Assembly (NCBI GenBank): GCA_003996215.1
Contig: QJPP01001744.1
Coordinates: forward strand, 62,001 to 126,000
Direction of reading: 5' to 3'
DNA length: 64,000 nucleotides
Origin: Jaltomata sinuosa
Taxonomy: Eukaryota; Streptophyta; Magnoliopsida; Solanales; Solanaceae
How positions within the stretch are numbered: the first letter of the stretch is position 1; each line of letters opens with the position of its first letter. The position numbers and the translations under genes were made by a program. Below the pieces are notes generated by a model, which was given only the letters and a program-made list of their open reading frames with translations, was not told the DNA's origin and did not search any database. Below, in pieces: positions 44,387 through 54,958 of this stretch.

Positions 44387-47300
44387 TGTTGACACCCAAT
44401 TTTTACCCTCCACATTACGAATTAATCTTAAGCCTTTTTGAATTTTAAACAATTTTGAAATAATTGTTTTATAAAAAAGGAATAAAATATTTTCAAATTG
44501 GCTTTATCATAGTTTCTGAGTAACAATTTATATTTTTCATATTTAATTATGTGAAATTTATATGAGTTAACTTGAAAAAACTATTTTAGAGTTTACTTTC
44601 ATAAGAAATCCTTTTAAAAGATTAAACATTTGATATTCCTCCAAATTAATTCAAAACTAGAGTTAATTGAATAATTAATCTCATAGTCTTTTAAAAGAGG
44701 TAATTGTATGTTAAATACAATAATTATTTCAAAATCATTTAAGTTGATTAAGCTCAAGATTTAATTGTAATTGGTTCACTCTTATTCCTATTCTAGCTTA
44801 AACTTTTAAAATATTTAAATCCTAGCCGAACATTTCCCAATTCCAATTGATTTGGCTATATCCATAACCTTTTGGCTACATTTTTGCAAATGTGGCCATT
44901 ATTTAAATAGCCCTTATAACCCCTCTTTGTCTCAGCACCAACAGTGGCCCAATTAAGCAAATCCCGGCCCAACCCATCTCACCTCTACTCCTCTTTCTCT
45001 CCTCTCATTACACAACTTCAACCAAACGACCCCTTGATCAGTTTCTCCCAACCCAAATATCCATTTTCCCCTCAACTCAATGCCTATACCCAACCCAATG
45101 TTCCTTTATCCCCATGAACATATACACCTTACACATATATGCACACACCAAATACTTATTGCCTATACTCTCTCCCTCACCATGCGTGCACCCCACACCC
45201 TCTCTATTTCCCAAAAAGGATGCAGTGTACGAGGGCAACGCGCCTCGTACACAATAGCTAACCATCCCCCATATTCATCTTCTCCACCTCTTTCTCTCTC
45301 AACCATAACAACAATAACAGCTGCAAGACGATGAAACAGCAGCAACAAACAATGCCTAACCCTCCTAACGTTCCCAAACACCATCCATTTTCTCTGTTAA
45401 AGTGTGCCCTGGCGGAGTATAGAAGTTTATAGAGGCCCTAGGTGGCCTCATCTCCGCAAAATCAGCGGATATTCGTACAAGCTCTGTACAATTTTCTTGA
45501 CGCTCAAGCTCATCCAGCTGAGGAATTTGAATTTCCTCTAAGAAAATCCAGAAAACCACCTCTTGTTTTCCCCCCATTTTCACCCAATTTTTCCCTATAA
45601 AACCCCCCTCTTCTTTGAGGTGGGTAGTGGGAATTTTTGGGGAAAAATTTAGGGATTCTGAAGGATCATTCCTTCAATCTCACGTAACCAGAAATTTCAG
45701 AGAGAAACACACTACAAAATTCGAGCTTCTTTTAAGTTTGTTTCAAGTTCTGGTGGTGAAATTTTTTTTGACGAAGTTCAGGTCTCAGTTTGTTTCCCCA
45801 AGAAAGGTAAACACTCCGTCCTTCTCCTTTTTTCCTTCACTGGTATAATATAGAATGTTTACTCATGGAGGTATCGTTGGTTAAGACTGGTCTCGCTTGA
45901 AAAAATATCTGCTTGTTGTGATGATGTTTAGGGATTGAGATCCTAAAATTTATTATTAGTTCAGCTTTGCCTTCAAGTTTTTTAAAGTGTTAAATTTATA
46001 GTTTCCTGTGTTCTTTGTTTAAATATCCGTATGAGCATATGAAGCTTTGTCTTTATCCTTTAATGGCCTAGAATAATACCTTGTGGTTTAGTGTGTCAGG
46101 ATTTTGAGGTCCTTGTCTTGTTTTCTCTACCATTTCTCTACTGCCATGTGTGTGCTCTAGACTAATGCTATTTTCTTTGAGTTTTTGTGTGGATAGAAAT
46201 CCTCTTAAAGATCTTTTTATGCTAAACAATGGTTTCAAAAACCGACCTGAGTTAGAGCATCATTCATGTATTATTCTCAAGTGAGTATTTTGTGTGAGAG
46301 GGACATGTGAAGCCTCTAAATTATCTGTTAAATACATTAGATACTGTTGTTCTTCTTATCGAATAGCATTGAAACATGTTTAGTAGACACTAGAAATCTG
46401 TAAATCCTTAATAGACAATGTTATTCTTTAAGATAAGTGTTTTTTCTTGTTTGGGCTGGAAGATCATTGAACTTCTTGGATTCATAATATCTCAAGGAGA
46501 GTAATGGATTATGATTCAAGATTGGGGTCTTTGTACTTGTATTTTTAAAATTAAAGAAGGTTAAAGATGCATCTTTGCTATGGCATGTTTTCATTTTCTT
46601 TGAAATCTTTAACTCAAAAGTTCTCAAAAGAATGGTTGGTTCTTCTTTGTCACATGTGAGAGGATCTGGTCTTTCCAATTATATTGTTATCAAGGATTTG
46701 TTTAAGCATTTAAACTCGTGGTTTTGAGCTTCATAAAAGAACTAATTTTGCTACTATCCCAATCCTTTCCCTAAGAGTTTTCTATTCTATCTAATCTGAT
46801 GTATTCAATGAAGGGTTTAGCTCCTTAAACTGTACCAAAGTTGGCATAGACGCCATCATTTTGTTCATGTTTAATTGACCAGTTTCTTCTAGTAGCTTTT
46901 TTGCTTTCAATTTGGTTAAAAACGTGATTGATCTGCCTTAAACAGGATGACATGTTCTTCTCTTAAAAGGTGTGTAGTTGCGTTGAGTTACCTCTAGTGA
47001 TCTAATTGAACTCAGAAAAATGCCTATCTGTTTGTTCATGATGAAGCATATCAAGTTTTTTTCTTAACAAAAGCCTTGCTCTTTTCTTGGTATGATTAAT
47101 TGTGTTTTGAGTAGGATAATTTCTAGTTTCTCCTACAAATTTGAACCTGTCCCGTTAGGATCTTTTGAATGACTTAATCAGTTCATTAGAAGTTCTTTAG
47201 TTCCATTGTATTGCTCACTTAGCTTAACTTCATGGAATTCGGGAATCAAAGCGGTTGAGTGTTACCTATAATCTGCCTAGATTTGAAGTCAAAATTTTAA

Positions 47301-48488
47301 GGTTGTTTGATTCATAGATTCATGTCGGTCTTGTTGTTTTGCCCAATGAAGGTCATGTGTTGGTATTTCCCTTTCCTCCATGTGTGGACTTTATCAAAAG
47401 TGATATCTTTTTGAGTTACTATTAAAATATGCTGAAAACATGTCCTAGCCATATATAAAGTTTCAGTTGTTAGCACTGGTTGAGTAATTTCCTGCCATGT
47501 CATTTGTGTGTTGATTAAGTGTGAGCTTCATCCTGTAGTTTCATTAGAGTATTAATCCTTCTCTCTTTGTCTTCTTTGCATGAACCTTCCCGAGTCCAAA
47601 ATGATTCTTATCTTTGCATTCCGCTACTTGGGCCAAGCCTAAGTAGCGTACTCCTATCGAGTCTGCCCATTTCAAGGCCCCAAAAAGGGGTTAAAAGTCA
47701 ACGAAAGTGTGTCCCAAAGCGCCACACATGGAAGCAAGTATACAGGGAAGGCCAAGTAGCGGATAACAGCCCCAATGGGCTAAGAGCACAAAAATTTGGA
47801 CTAAAGTCCAAGAGAAATGGCGGTGGGCCTAAAGAGGGCCCACAAACTAGACTTTAGGACAGGTTTAAGCCAACAGCTTTAATTATGTTATTAATTTTTT
47901 TTATTTCTTAGGTAGGAATACTTGTATAATTTGGACTCTTTGAAAAACTCTAACATTTTTAACTTAGTCCATTTTTTTTCCTACGTGAAGCACCATGAGT
48001 TTTATTGCAAGTTACTTTCTAAAATTTTGAGATTTTATCCGGACTTTCAAGTTTATTATATTGTTTTGCTTGCCAAAGAATTTCTTAGAAATTAACTATG
48101 TTTCTTCACAAACAAAATAAATTCATGATTCCTCTTACACTTGTCATAAATTGCCATGTTTTAAAAAGTTAGTCATAATAAAGAGTTTTTTTCAAAATCA
48201 ATTGGATAACCGCGTGTTAGCAGATAATTCGAGTGCCTTAAAACCCTTCTTGAAATGTTAATATGAGCTTTTTTCCTGGGTTTCTTAAAAATCAAAAGGT
48301 TTTTATCTGTTTTAAATCTTTTGAGTATTTTCTAAAAGGTTTTCTAAATTTTTCCTAAATTAATTAAGTGGAGACTCTGTTTAATTAAGTTTGAGAATTT
48401 TTATAAGTTTTAGAATTTAATACAAGTCAAACCATTTCAAATACAAAGTTGCGTTTTCTTCCCAAAAGTCAAAAAATGCGATAAAACA
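44387..48488 (+). repeat. Ogr 3' LTR
   Basis: 4102 bp, with the same ends as the 5' LTR. It carries a short extra piece ('cttgggccaagcctaagtag' at about 47628-47647) and the ~86 bp piece noted for the 5' LTR. The 45224-45252 hairpin is preserved. Confidence 0.92.
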
Positions 48489-48867
48489 AGGGCCAGCGGC
48501 TTACAGGTTAGCACTACCGCCCAGTTTGTCGGGTGTCCATTTGGTATTCCTTGTATCCATGCTAAAGCGATACCATGTGGATGAGGACTACATCATTAAG
48601 TGGGATGAGTTGTTATTTGATAAGGATATGTGCTATGAAGAGGAACCGGTTGTGATTCTTGATCGGGATGTCCAGAAATTGAGGGAAAAGGTGATCAACA
48701 TGGTAATGGTTCAATGGAAGCATCTTCTGATTGAGAAAGCCACTTGGGAAACCAAAAAGGATATGCGGGATAAGTACCTTCACTTGTTTGAGGATTCATG
48801 TACTACACTTCCCCTTTTTTATTTCCATAATTTTGGGTTGGATCATTCAGAGATGAATAATGGGTAA
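48489..48867 (+). pseudogene. Tek-2 pol C-terminus with chromodomain
   Basis: It resumes directly after Ogr as AAYRLALPPSLSGVHLVFLV, SMLKRYHVDEDYIIKWDEL and a chromodomain-like tail (PVVILDRDVQKLREKVINMV, MVQWKHLLIEKATWE, DMRDKYLHLFED). Chromodomains of Tekay elements are thought to guide insertion into heterochromatin (family knowledge). It is open to a stop at 48867, ten bases before the 3' LTR. Confidence 0.85.
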
Positions 48868-48876
48868 ATTGGTATC

Positions 48877-51456
48877 TGTTATAACGATCGGGTTCGTTAT
48901 TATGGGTAAAAATTTCTTGCCAAGTTTTGAGTCAGAAAACTTCCGGGTTTGGGAGTTGAAAATTCTGGGCTAGGTTAGTCTCGGCTAGTTTTAGAGCGAG
49001 GAATGGTCTAGGAAAATTCAAGTAAGGATTGGGTAAAGTGTCTTGATTTGAGCTAGTTTTCTGAGTGGCTAAGTTATAAAGGAGTCTGAGGGACTTTTCG
49101 GAATCGAATTCGGGTAAGTAGAACTCCCGGTATCGTGGTTGATGTGAAGGGGTTGTTTCGGAACATCGAGAAAACGAGTGTGTTATAAAATGGACCCTTT
49201 TGAGAGGACTTACAACTTTCTATCCCATGTCAACTGCTATGCTGAGTAGTGGGTACCTCGTAGGACCTCGACCCGCCTACTCGGGTCTTGTATGGATATG
49301 CAGGAAGGGGTGCTCCTAGGTGTGTGTAGGGGTTGTGTTTGTTCGCGAGAAAGGATTCCTCATCAAGTAAGTTTAGAGGGTGTGGACATACTTGCGTGAA
49401 TTTAGGTAACGGCTACAAGGGAGAAATCAATAGGAAACTGTACCCGACCAGAGATGGACGTAAACTCATAAGCTACCGAAGGTAGGGATAATCGTCTAGG
49501 TCTTACTATGAAAGAAAAAAGCTGCCCCACCACAACAGATGGGTTGCTTCCTTTGTCGTCGCCGAGGATCTCGTGGCAAAGAGACCTTAGGATAAGTTGG
49601 CGGTTGACACACTTCCATAGCGACCTTCGCTATAGTGGAGAAATTATCGCTATAGCGGGAGTCAACGTCGAGCAGCCTCCGCCATAACAGTGGACTCTGC
49701 TACGGTGGTACCGCTATAGCAGAGTAGACTGCTATAGCAGAGCATGATGGGATTTAATGCAAAAACTTTCCTAAAATAGTCAGCTTTTCTTCAACACATT
49801 TTGGGAGAAAGGCAAGGCAATTTTGGACAATTTTCATCAGTTTTCCACCATTTTTCATCCTAAAGGTAAGAATTCTACTCCCCAAACTCTGTTCTATTTT
49901 CTTGCGCTATAGAATTGCTAGGGGTAGACTTGGGGAAAGGTTTGGAATGACCTAGGATGGTAGAATCTGGGGATAAAGGGGATTCTAGGGTGTAAAAGTT
50001 CTTGGGTGTTATTAATTTCATTACATTATGATCATGCGACCTTAATTCTCTAAATGTATCCATGAAAAATGGTAGGAATAGGTGAATTAAGGGTGGGGAA
50101 GCCCAGAAAAAGGGTGGAATGATCATGGTTGGCCTGGGGTTTGGGATTTTTGCATAATCCAGGTAACTAGTAGGCCATAAGGATTGATTTTTGGTTATTG
50201 TGTGTTGTTTTAGACCAAGAACCGGTAAAAACTTTGGGAAATGGGAAAGCTCCGATTGAGAAGATCTTGGAATATTTCGAGGTCGGTGATGGTTTTTTGA
50301 TTCTAATATGCATTATGTGTTCACGTACTATTTCGTAGTAGTGTATGAGTTGCATGTTTAGGGAATGAATTGTGAATGTCTAGTTGTCCAGAAATTAGTC
50401 TAGTGAAATGAACTTTTTTGTTTGCTTGTTGGTTTTACAGGTATGTTTGTTCATTGGTTGTGTTTAATTTGGACTTGCTATGACATTTGGTTGGCTCAGC
50501 TACCATGCCTGGTATAGGAATTACTAACGGTTGGCTCGGGTACCATGCCTGGTATGCGCATACTAATGGTTGGATCGAGTACCATGCATGGTATGGGAAT
50601 TACTAACGGTTGGCTCAGGTACCACGCCTGGTATGAGTTGTTTAATTGCATTTGCTTTCGATGGTTCCATGAGTGGACCGGGTTGTGTTACTGAATTTTG
50701 AATTCTTCTTATGGTCCTTGAGAGGCCGGGTGATTTTATGTCAAATGTGAGGTTGGTCTTAGAGTAGACCGGAATTGCATGTCTAACACTTAGGTGATGT
50801 TAGGGGGATCCTTGGTGTGTTCGGGATATATGAAAAAGGGTACATGTTGTTGCTTTTGGGTGTGGTCAATGGTTATTTTGTTCATGTGTAAATAATCTAA
50901 GAGAGGGATTTAATATCTGGCTACTTGTTGACTTACTACATGTTTCATGTACCTTACTATATTATGGTTTACTGTTCATATTATGTTTATTGGAGTTGGC
51001 CGATGATCCTACCAGTACATGGTGTTTGTGTACTGATTCTGCACTTGCTTTTCTTTTTGTGAGTATAGGCAATCTTCCTGCGGCTGACATGCGACCTCAC
51101 CTGTAGTCCCAATGTTTCCAGACCTCAAGGGTGAGCTGTTTCGATCGAGCTACCTTTGTCTCTTCATTTCAGTTATAGCCCACTTGTTTCAGGCTTAGAC
51201 TCTTATTTATTTTGGGGTTGCATCCTCGTATTTTATAGATAGTTTTGGTAGGATATTTTGGTACGATGACTTTCAGGTCCTAGGGAGGGATTTTCCACAG
51301 GTTATGTTATTATAGTATTGAGATTGTTATTGAATTGCTAGTTTTTTTTCTTGCACACTAGTTTTGAGCTGTTAGAACAGTTAAGTTCGGGGTCATTGAT
51401 AGTTTGCTCACCCGGGGGTTGGGTGGGTGCCACTCACGGCGGTCTGGGTCATGACA
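48877..51456 (+). repeat. Tek-2 3' LTR
   Basis: It starts TGTTATAACGATCGG and ends GGGTCATGACA. It is 2580 bp, of which ~378 bp (49219-49596) are a later insertion. The remaining 2.2 kb matches the 5' LTR length. The single 'gattctgcacttgc' at about 51030 shows the uninterrupted CACTA target site. Confidence 0.92.
49219..49596. other. ~378 bp GC-richer insertion in Tek-2 3' LTR, possibly organellar DNA
   Basis: The 5' LTR is continuous across this point ('gaggatttacgatttttttggcg'), whereas here unrelated sequence intervenes. It is richer in GC than its surroundings and has no terminal repeats or obvious target duplication, unlike a transposon. Its look ('gtaggacctcgacccgcc', 'aagctgccccaccacaac') is reminiscent of plant mitochondrial intergenic DNA, which often enters the nucleus by break repair. 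I cannot identify a gene in it. Confidence 0.4.
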
Positions 51457-51461
51457 TCTTT

Positions 51462-51827
51462 AGATGCAGAATGCACAAGGCACCACACCCTATTTAAAGA
51501 AGCCTACCAGTCACTGTTTTGAGGGGCAAAGTATGGTACGACACGCACTTTGGTTGGTGCGGTCCACACCAACTTCACACATCAGTAGAAGAAATCTCTG
51601 AAGGTTTCTATTAGCTCGTGCGGAGTCATTTGTGACACGCACTCTATCTGGAGCAATTCGCATGTGGTCCGCACAAGCCATCAATAACCTACTTTGTTTT
51701 TCTACTCTTTTGCATTCCATCCTTTTTAGTTTGGTAACTTCTTTTTAATCTTTTTCTTTCACATATGTCAAAAACACAAAAAGATTTTTGCTTTTATTTT
51801 TGGACTCACAATCTCCATATGCAGAAC
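51462..51827 (+). other. Second part of Ath-A env intron and acceptor
   Basis: Ath-A resumes after Tek-2 here. GTGCGGTCCACACC and GACACGCAC motifs occur at 51540-51680. The intron ends at CATATGCAG (51824), three bases before the env-like ATG. A pyrimidine-rich stretch ('tttttgcttttattttt') precedes it. Confidence 0.5.
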
Positions 51828-53281
51828 ATGTCTTCTAGCAGAGGCAACACATATAGCCAACCAAGAAAACTATCAGCCAAAGAAGAGGCAATGATTTGCT
51901 TTGGGGTGGAAGGCATGAAGGCCTTTTATAAGCGGGATAAGAATAGGACATTCAATGCAGAGCAGAGTTTTAACTTGGGTGAAGTTGGGGATGAACAACC
52001 CAACATGCACCATCAGTTTGCTGAACGAGAGTGGCACCCTTTTCAGGATGTACCTGGGGTACTATGAGGAAGTCGTGTGGAAGTTCTTTGCGGCGTACCA
52101 AGCTACACAGGATTCCAAGGGATATAAAGGGGCTGCAGAGAAATTCCCCAACTTGATTTCAGCTATAGTCAGGGGCAAGAAAGTTTTTCATTACCCCTGC
52201 TTCTATCAATGCCATCGATTGGGGACACCTAATCAAACCTGCACCAGCTCTCATGGCTAAGTTAATAGTCAAAGTAAAGCCTTATCGTGAGACTGCCCCT
52301 ATCCTTGCTCCTTCTACTCCTATCAAGGCCACTGTGGGAGCTGATATTCTGAGAAGAAATCTACACTTTGAAGACCGTCTGTGGTATTCTCTTGTCCGTA
52401 TCTGATTCCTACCCTCTCAGAATGACCTGAAGATAACTCAAGCGGGAGCCATTCTAGTTGTTTCCATTATGACAGGGTAGCATGTGAATTTTGGGGAAAT
52501 TGCAACCACGGTAATTCAGAGGAAAGCACGTAGGGGTAATGACTCATTCCCTTTCCTAGTGGTTATTAGCAAGTTGTGTGCCAAGGCCTACATCCTATAC
52601 TTCAGCTGTGACAAGGTCACCTATTTTGTGGGGGTAATTGATCTTGATAAGAAGACTGACAAAGATTCCCCTAGATTCAAAAGGCGTAGGGTAAAGGCAT
52701 CAGTGGATGTTGAGAGTGATGAGTTAGATGCTGAAGGAACTTCTTCATCTCCTTCTCAAGATACATTAGAGGCACATGGAAATGCCCCCACACCCACTTT
52801 GACCAAAAGTGGCCTCCAAGATATGGTTGACAAAACATACAACCATGAAAGGCAATTGATTGATTTAGCAAAAGGCCTGCCATGATTGATTGATAGGGCT
52901 ATCAAGAAGGCCCTCAAGGGAGTTATGGATCGCGTTTCCATTCTTTGCAAAAGGGTGGATGTCATCGAAGGGGTTGTCAAAACACTCAAGAAGGATATTG
53001 ACAAAGCCAAAGGGAAGCAGCCAGTTGAGGAGGCAGATTTGACCAACTTACCTCCACCCCATCGCACTCGTGGACCCATGGATGACTTGTTTACATCTTA
53101 TCAGGATAATGAAGCTGAGCTGCCTGGTGATGAGGATGAAAAGCTAGATGATGATGAGAACCCACTATTTCAGCAGGCCCTCAGGGATTCCGTAATGACA
53201 GCACACTCCCGAAAGAGTGGTGCAGGTCCTAGTGGAGATGCCAAAGTTGATAAAGCAACAATTGATGATGATAAGGCATAG
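51828..53281 (+). pseudogene. Ath-A env-like ORF (putative plant transposon protein domain)
   Basis: It starts MSSSRGNTYSQPRKLSAKEE, aligned with Ath-B. The N-terminal domain reads FGVEGMKAFYKRDKNRTF, EWHPFQDVPG, then after a one-base shift near 52055 YEEVVWKFFAAYQATQDSKG. The core continues VNFGEIATTVIQRKARRGND and SFPFLVVISKLCAKAYI (52480-52600). A coiled-coil-like part (SILCKRVDVIEGVVKTLKKD) and an acidic tail follow, ending with a TAG at 53279. Stops at about 52405, 52480 and 52885 and a shift near 52170 disable it. The fold appears conserved between the two copies. No membrane segment or signal peptide is visible, so 'env-like' describes its position. An alternative is that it acts in the particle or on DNA. 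Confidence 0.65.
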
Positions 53282-54958
53282 TCCTCCAGGGAGTTGCACC
53301 CCTTCTCTCCTTATTTGATCTTAAGGCATTGAGGGTAATGCTTCTTTTTATGGGGGGGAGGTGGTGTTACTTGATTTGGGTGTCCGTGTTGGGCTTGAGA
53401 TGTTTTACTACCCTTGCAGGGCCTTATTGACATTTTTATTTTTCTTTGCTAGATTTTATTTGGCCATTGTCGGGCATGTTGGATGATTGTGATGATATTG
53501 CCCTTGTCGGGCCTTTTTATTATATTTTTGAGCTTAATTGTGCCCTCGTGGGTCTTGATTTTTAATTCTTGATTGAGTGTCGGGTTAGTCTTACACGATT
53601 CCATTGTCTTGCTATCTGTGCCTTGCAAATGCGCTAACGGCCTACGCCGAGGCTTATTTTTCAAATGATTCATGAGCGCACAAATTTAGTTATTGCCTTG
53701 TTAATAGTAGTTTAGTAATAAACTCCGAGGGTTTTCTTAATACCATGGTTCTTTCTCAAGAAGTAAAATATTTTCTTTATTTTCTTTTTGTTTGTCTTCT
53801 TTTGTTTTTGTGTCGAACTGGGTTGGTGCTTCCCTATGATAGATTGAGAGGCGACTTAAGAAAAAATGCCAAGTTTTAGTTTAATTTGAGTTCGTAGTGT
53901 ACTTGTCTCGAAATGGACCCACCAAAAAAAAAAAATTTGGCAAAACATTTTTGAAAAGGAAAGGAAAGAGGAAAAGTGAAATTTTGAGGAAAGCATTCTC
54001 TTGTCATGATTTGCACACTCTCATTTTGTCTTGATCAATTCACAAACGAGTGTGTAATGAACTCAAAATAGCTTGTCAAAAGTCATTTGTCCCAATTGAT
54101 CTTGAGTCTAATGAAAGAAGTCTTGTGGCATGATGCCTTGTGTGGTGAGGCTTTTCCTTTATTATTGTGCACATGTGTCGTCTAGAACTTGCCCTAAATG
54201 TGATTCAGGGAAAAATTCTAGGTTTGACCGAGCTTGGAAAAGGATCTTAGGCCCTTCTTGATAACCGCTTCACCCAAATGACCTCACTCGACATCAATCC
54301 TAGTGAACCCCTTTGAGCTTGTGACCATTCTTTGGCACCTTGTTTGACACCTTAACCTTTTTGGAACCTCTATCTTGGCACCCGTCCTCCCTAGTTGCTT
54401 GAAATTGAAACGTAGGCTAAAAGCCTAAGTTTGGGATGGAAATAAAAAGACAACATAGGGAAATGCCTAAGTTTTGGGGTGTATGTGATCAATGAGGTAA
54501 AGAAAACAGATGCACTTCAAAGTGCAAGCTATCACCTTATGATGAATTAAAAAATTGCTCCAAAAATTCCAAAATTCAATGAGCAAAATGAAAAGAAAAG
54601 AATGGGTGCTACCAAATGAAGGTGTTACACGGAGGTTGAATGATAGAAATAAAAAGGGAAAAGCTTGGGTTGTCTGAGGGAGAAACATGGTGAAGTCAAA
54701 CTTCAAAAATGTGAGTGGTGTTCAAACCAATGAGAAAGAGCATTAGGGAGGTGTAGTCACTTGAGCCATATAAAATCCTCACCTTAGCTCTAGCCAATAT
54801 TGTGACCCACAAGTCACCCTACACTAGTGGCGGTTTACATGAAGGGAAAGCTGATGGTTCAACACGTGTGCACTTGAACTTCCTTGAGAGAGTGAGAGTC
54901 TTCTTGGTTCTCTTATAATCCCTTTGTGTTGTGAATTGCATGATTGTGAGTGGGATTC
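53282..54958 (+). other. Ath-A 3' non-coding region, first part
   Basis: It aligns in reverse with Ath-B 21298-22609. It contains GCCC/GGGC mini-hairpins (53462-53553). The ORFs at 53449-53673 and 54467-54706 (minus) are not supported. It is interrupted by Tek-4 after the GATTC at 54954-54958. Confidence 0.65.

Larger units (their letters stand above)
30461..48488 (+). mobile_element. Ogr: Tat/Ogre-type LTR retrotransposon, 18 kb, pol-deleted
   Basis: It has LTRs of about 4 kb, an internal region of 9.9 kb, a gag-protease pseudogene, then a junction joining the pre-RT linker to the integrase C-terminus, and a 4.7 kb 3' region full of tandem repeats. Flanks AGGGT (30456-30460) and AGGGC (48489-48493) are a target duplication with one change. 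Size, long LTRs, primer-site type and 3' tandem arrays are typical of the Tat/Ogre lineage. Confidence 0.9.
7817..51456 (+). mobile_element. Tek-2: Tekay/Del-type chromovirus, heavily interrupted
   Basis: Its LTRs begin TGTAATGAC or TGTTATAAC and end GTGACA/ATGACA. The flanks TCTTC (7812-7816) and TCTTT (51457-51461) form a 5 bp target duplication with one later change. Remaining coding parts are the gag N-terminus (16996-17493), RNase H and integrase (28866-30460) and the chromodomain tail (48489-48867). The rest of gag, the protease and the reverse transcriptase core are missing. Inside it sit the CACTA element, Tek-3, Ath-B, Ogr and a ~380 bp foreign block. The Tekay assignment rests on the MVNTRNN Arg-Gly-rich gag start, the initiator-Met-type primer site and the C-terminal chromodomain. 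Confidence 0.85.

Noticed and set aside
51828..53281. Interpretation of the env-like ORF as a host gene
   Set aside because: It occurs in two copies at the same position in two members of one retroelement family, between a spliced leader and the 3' LTR region.
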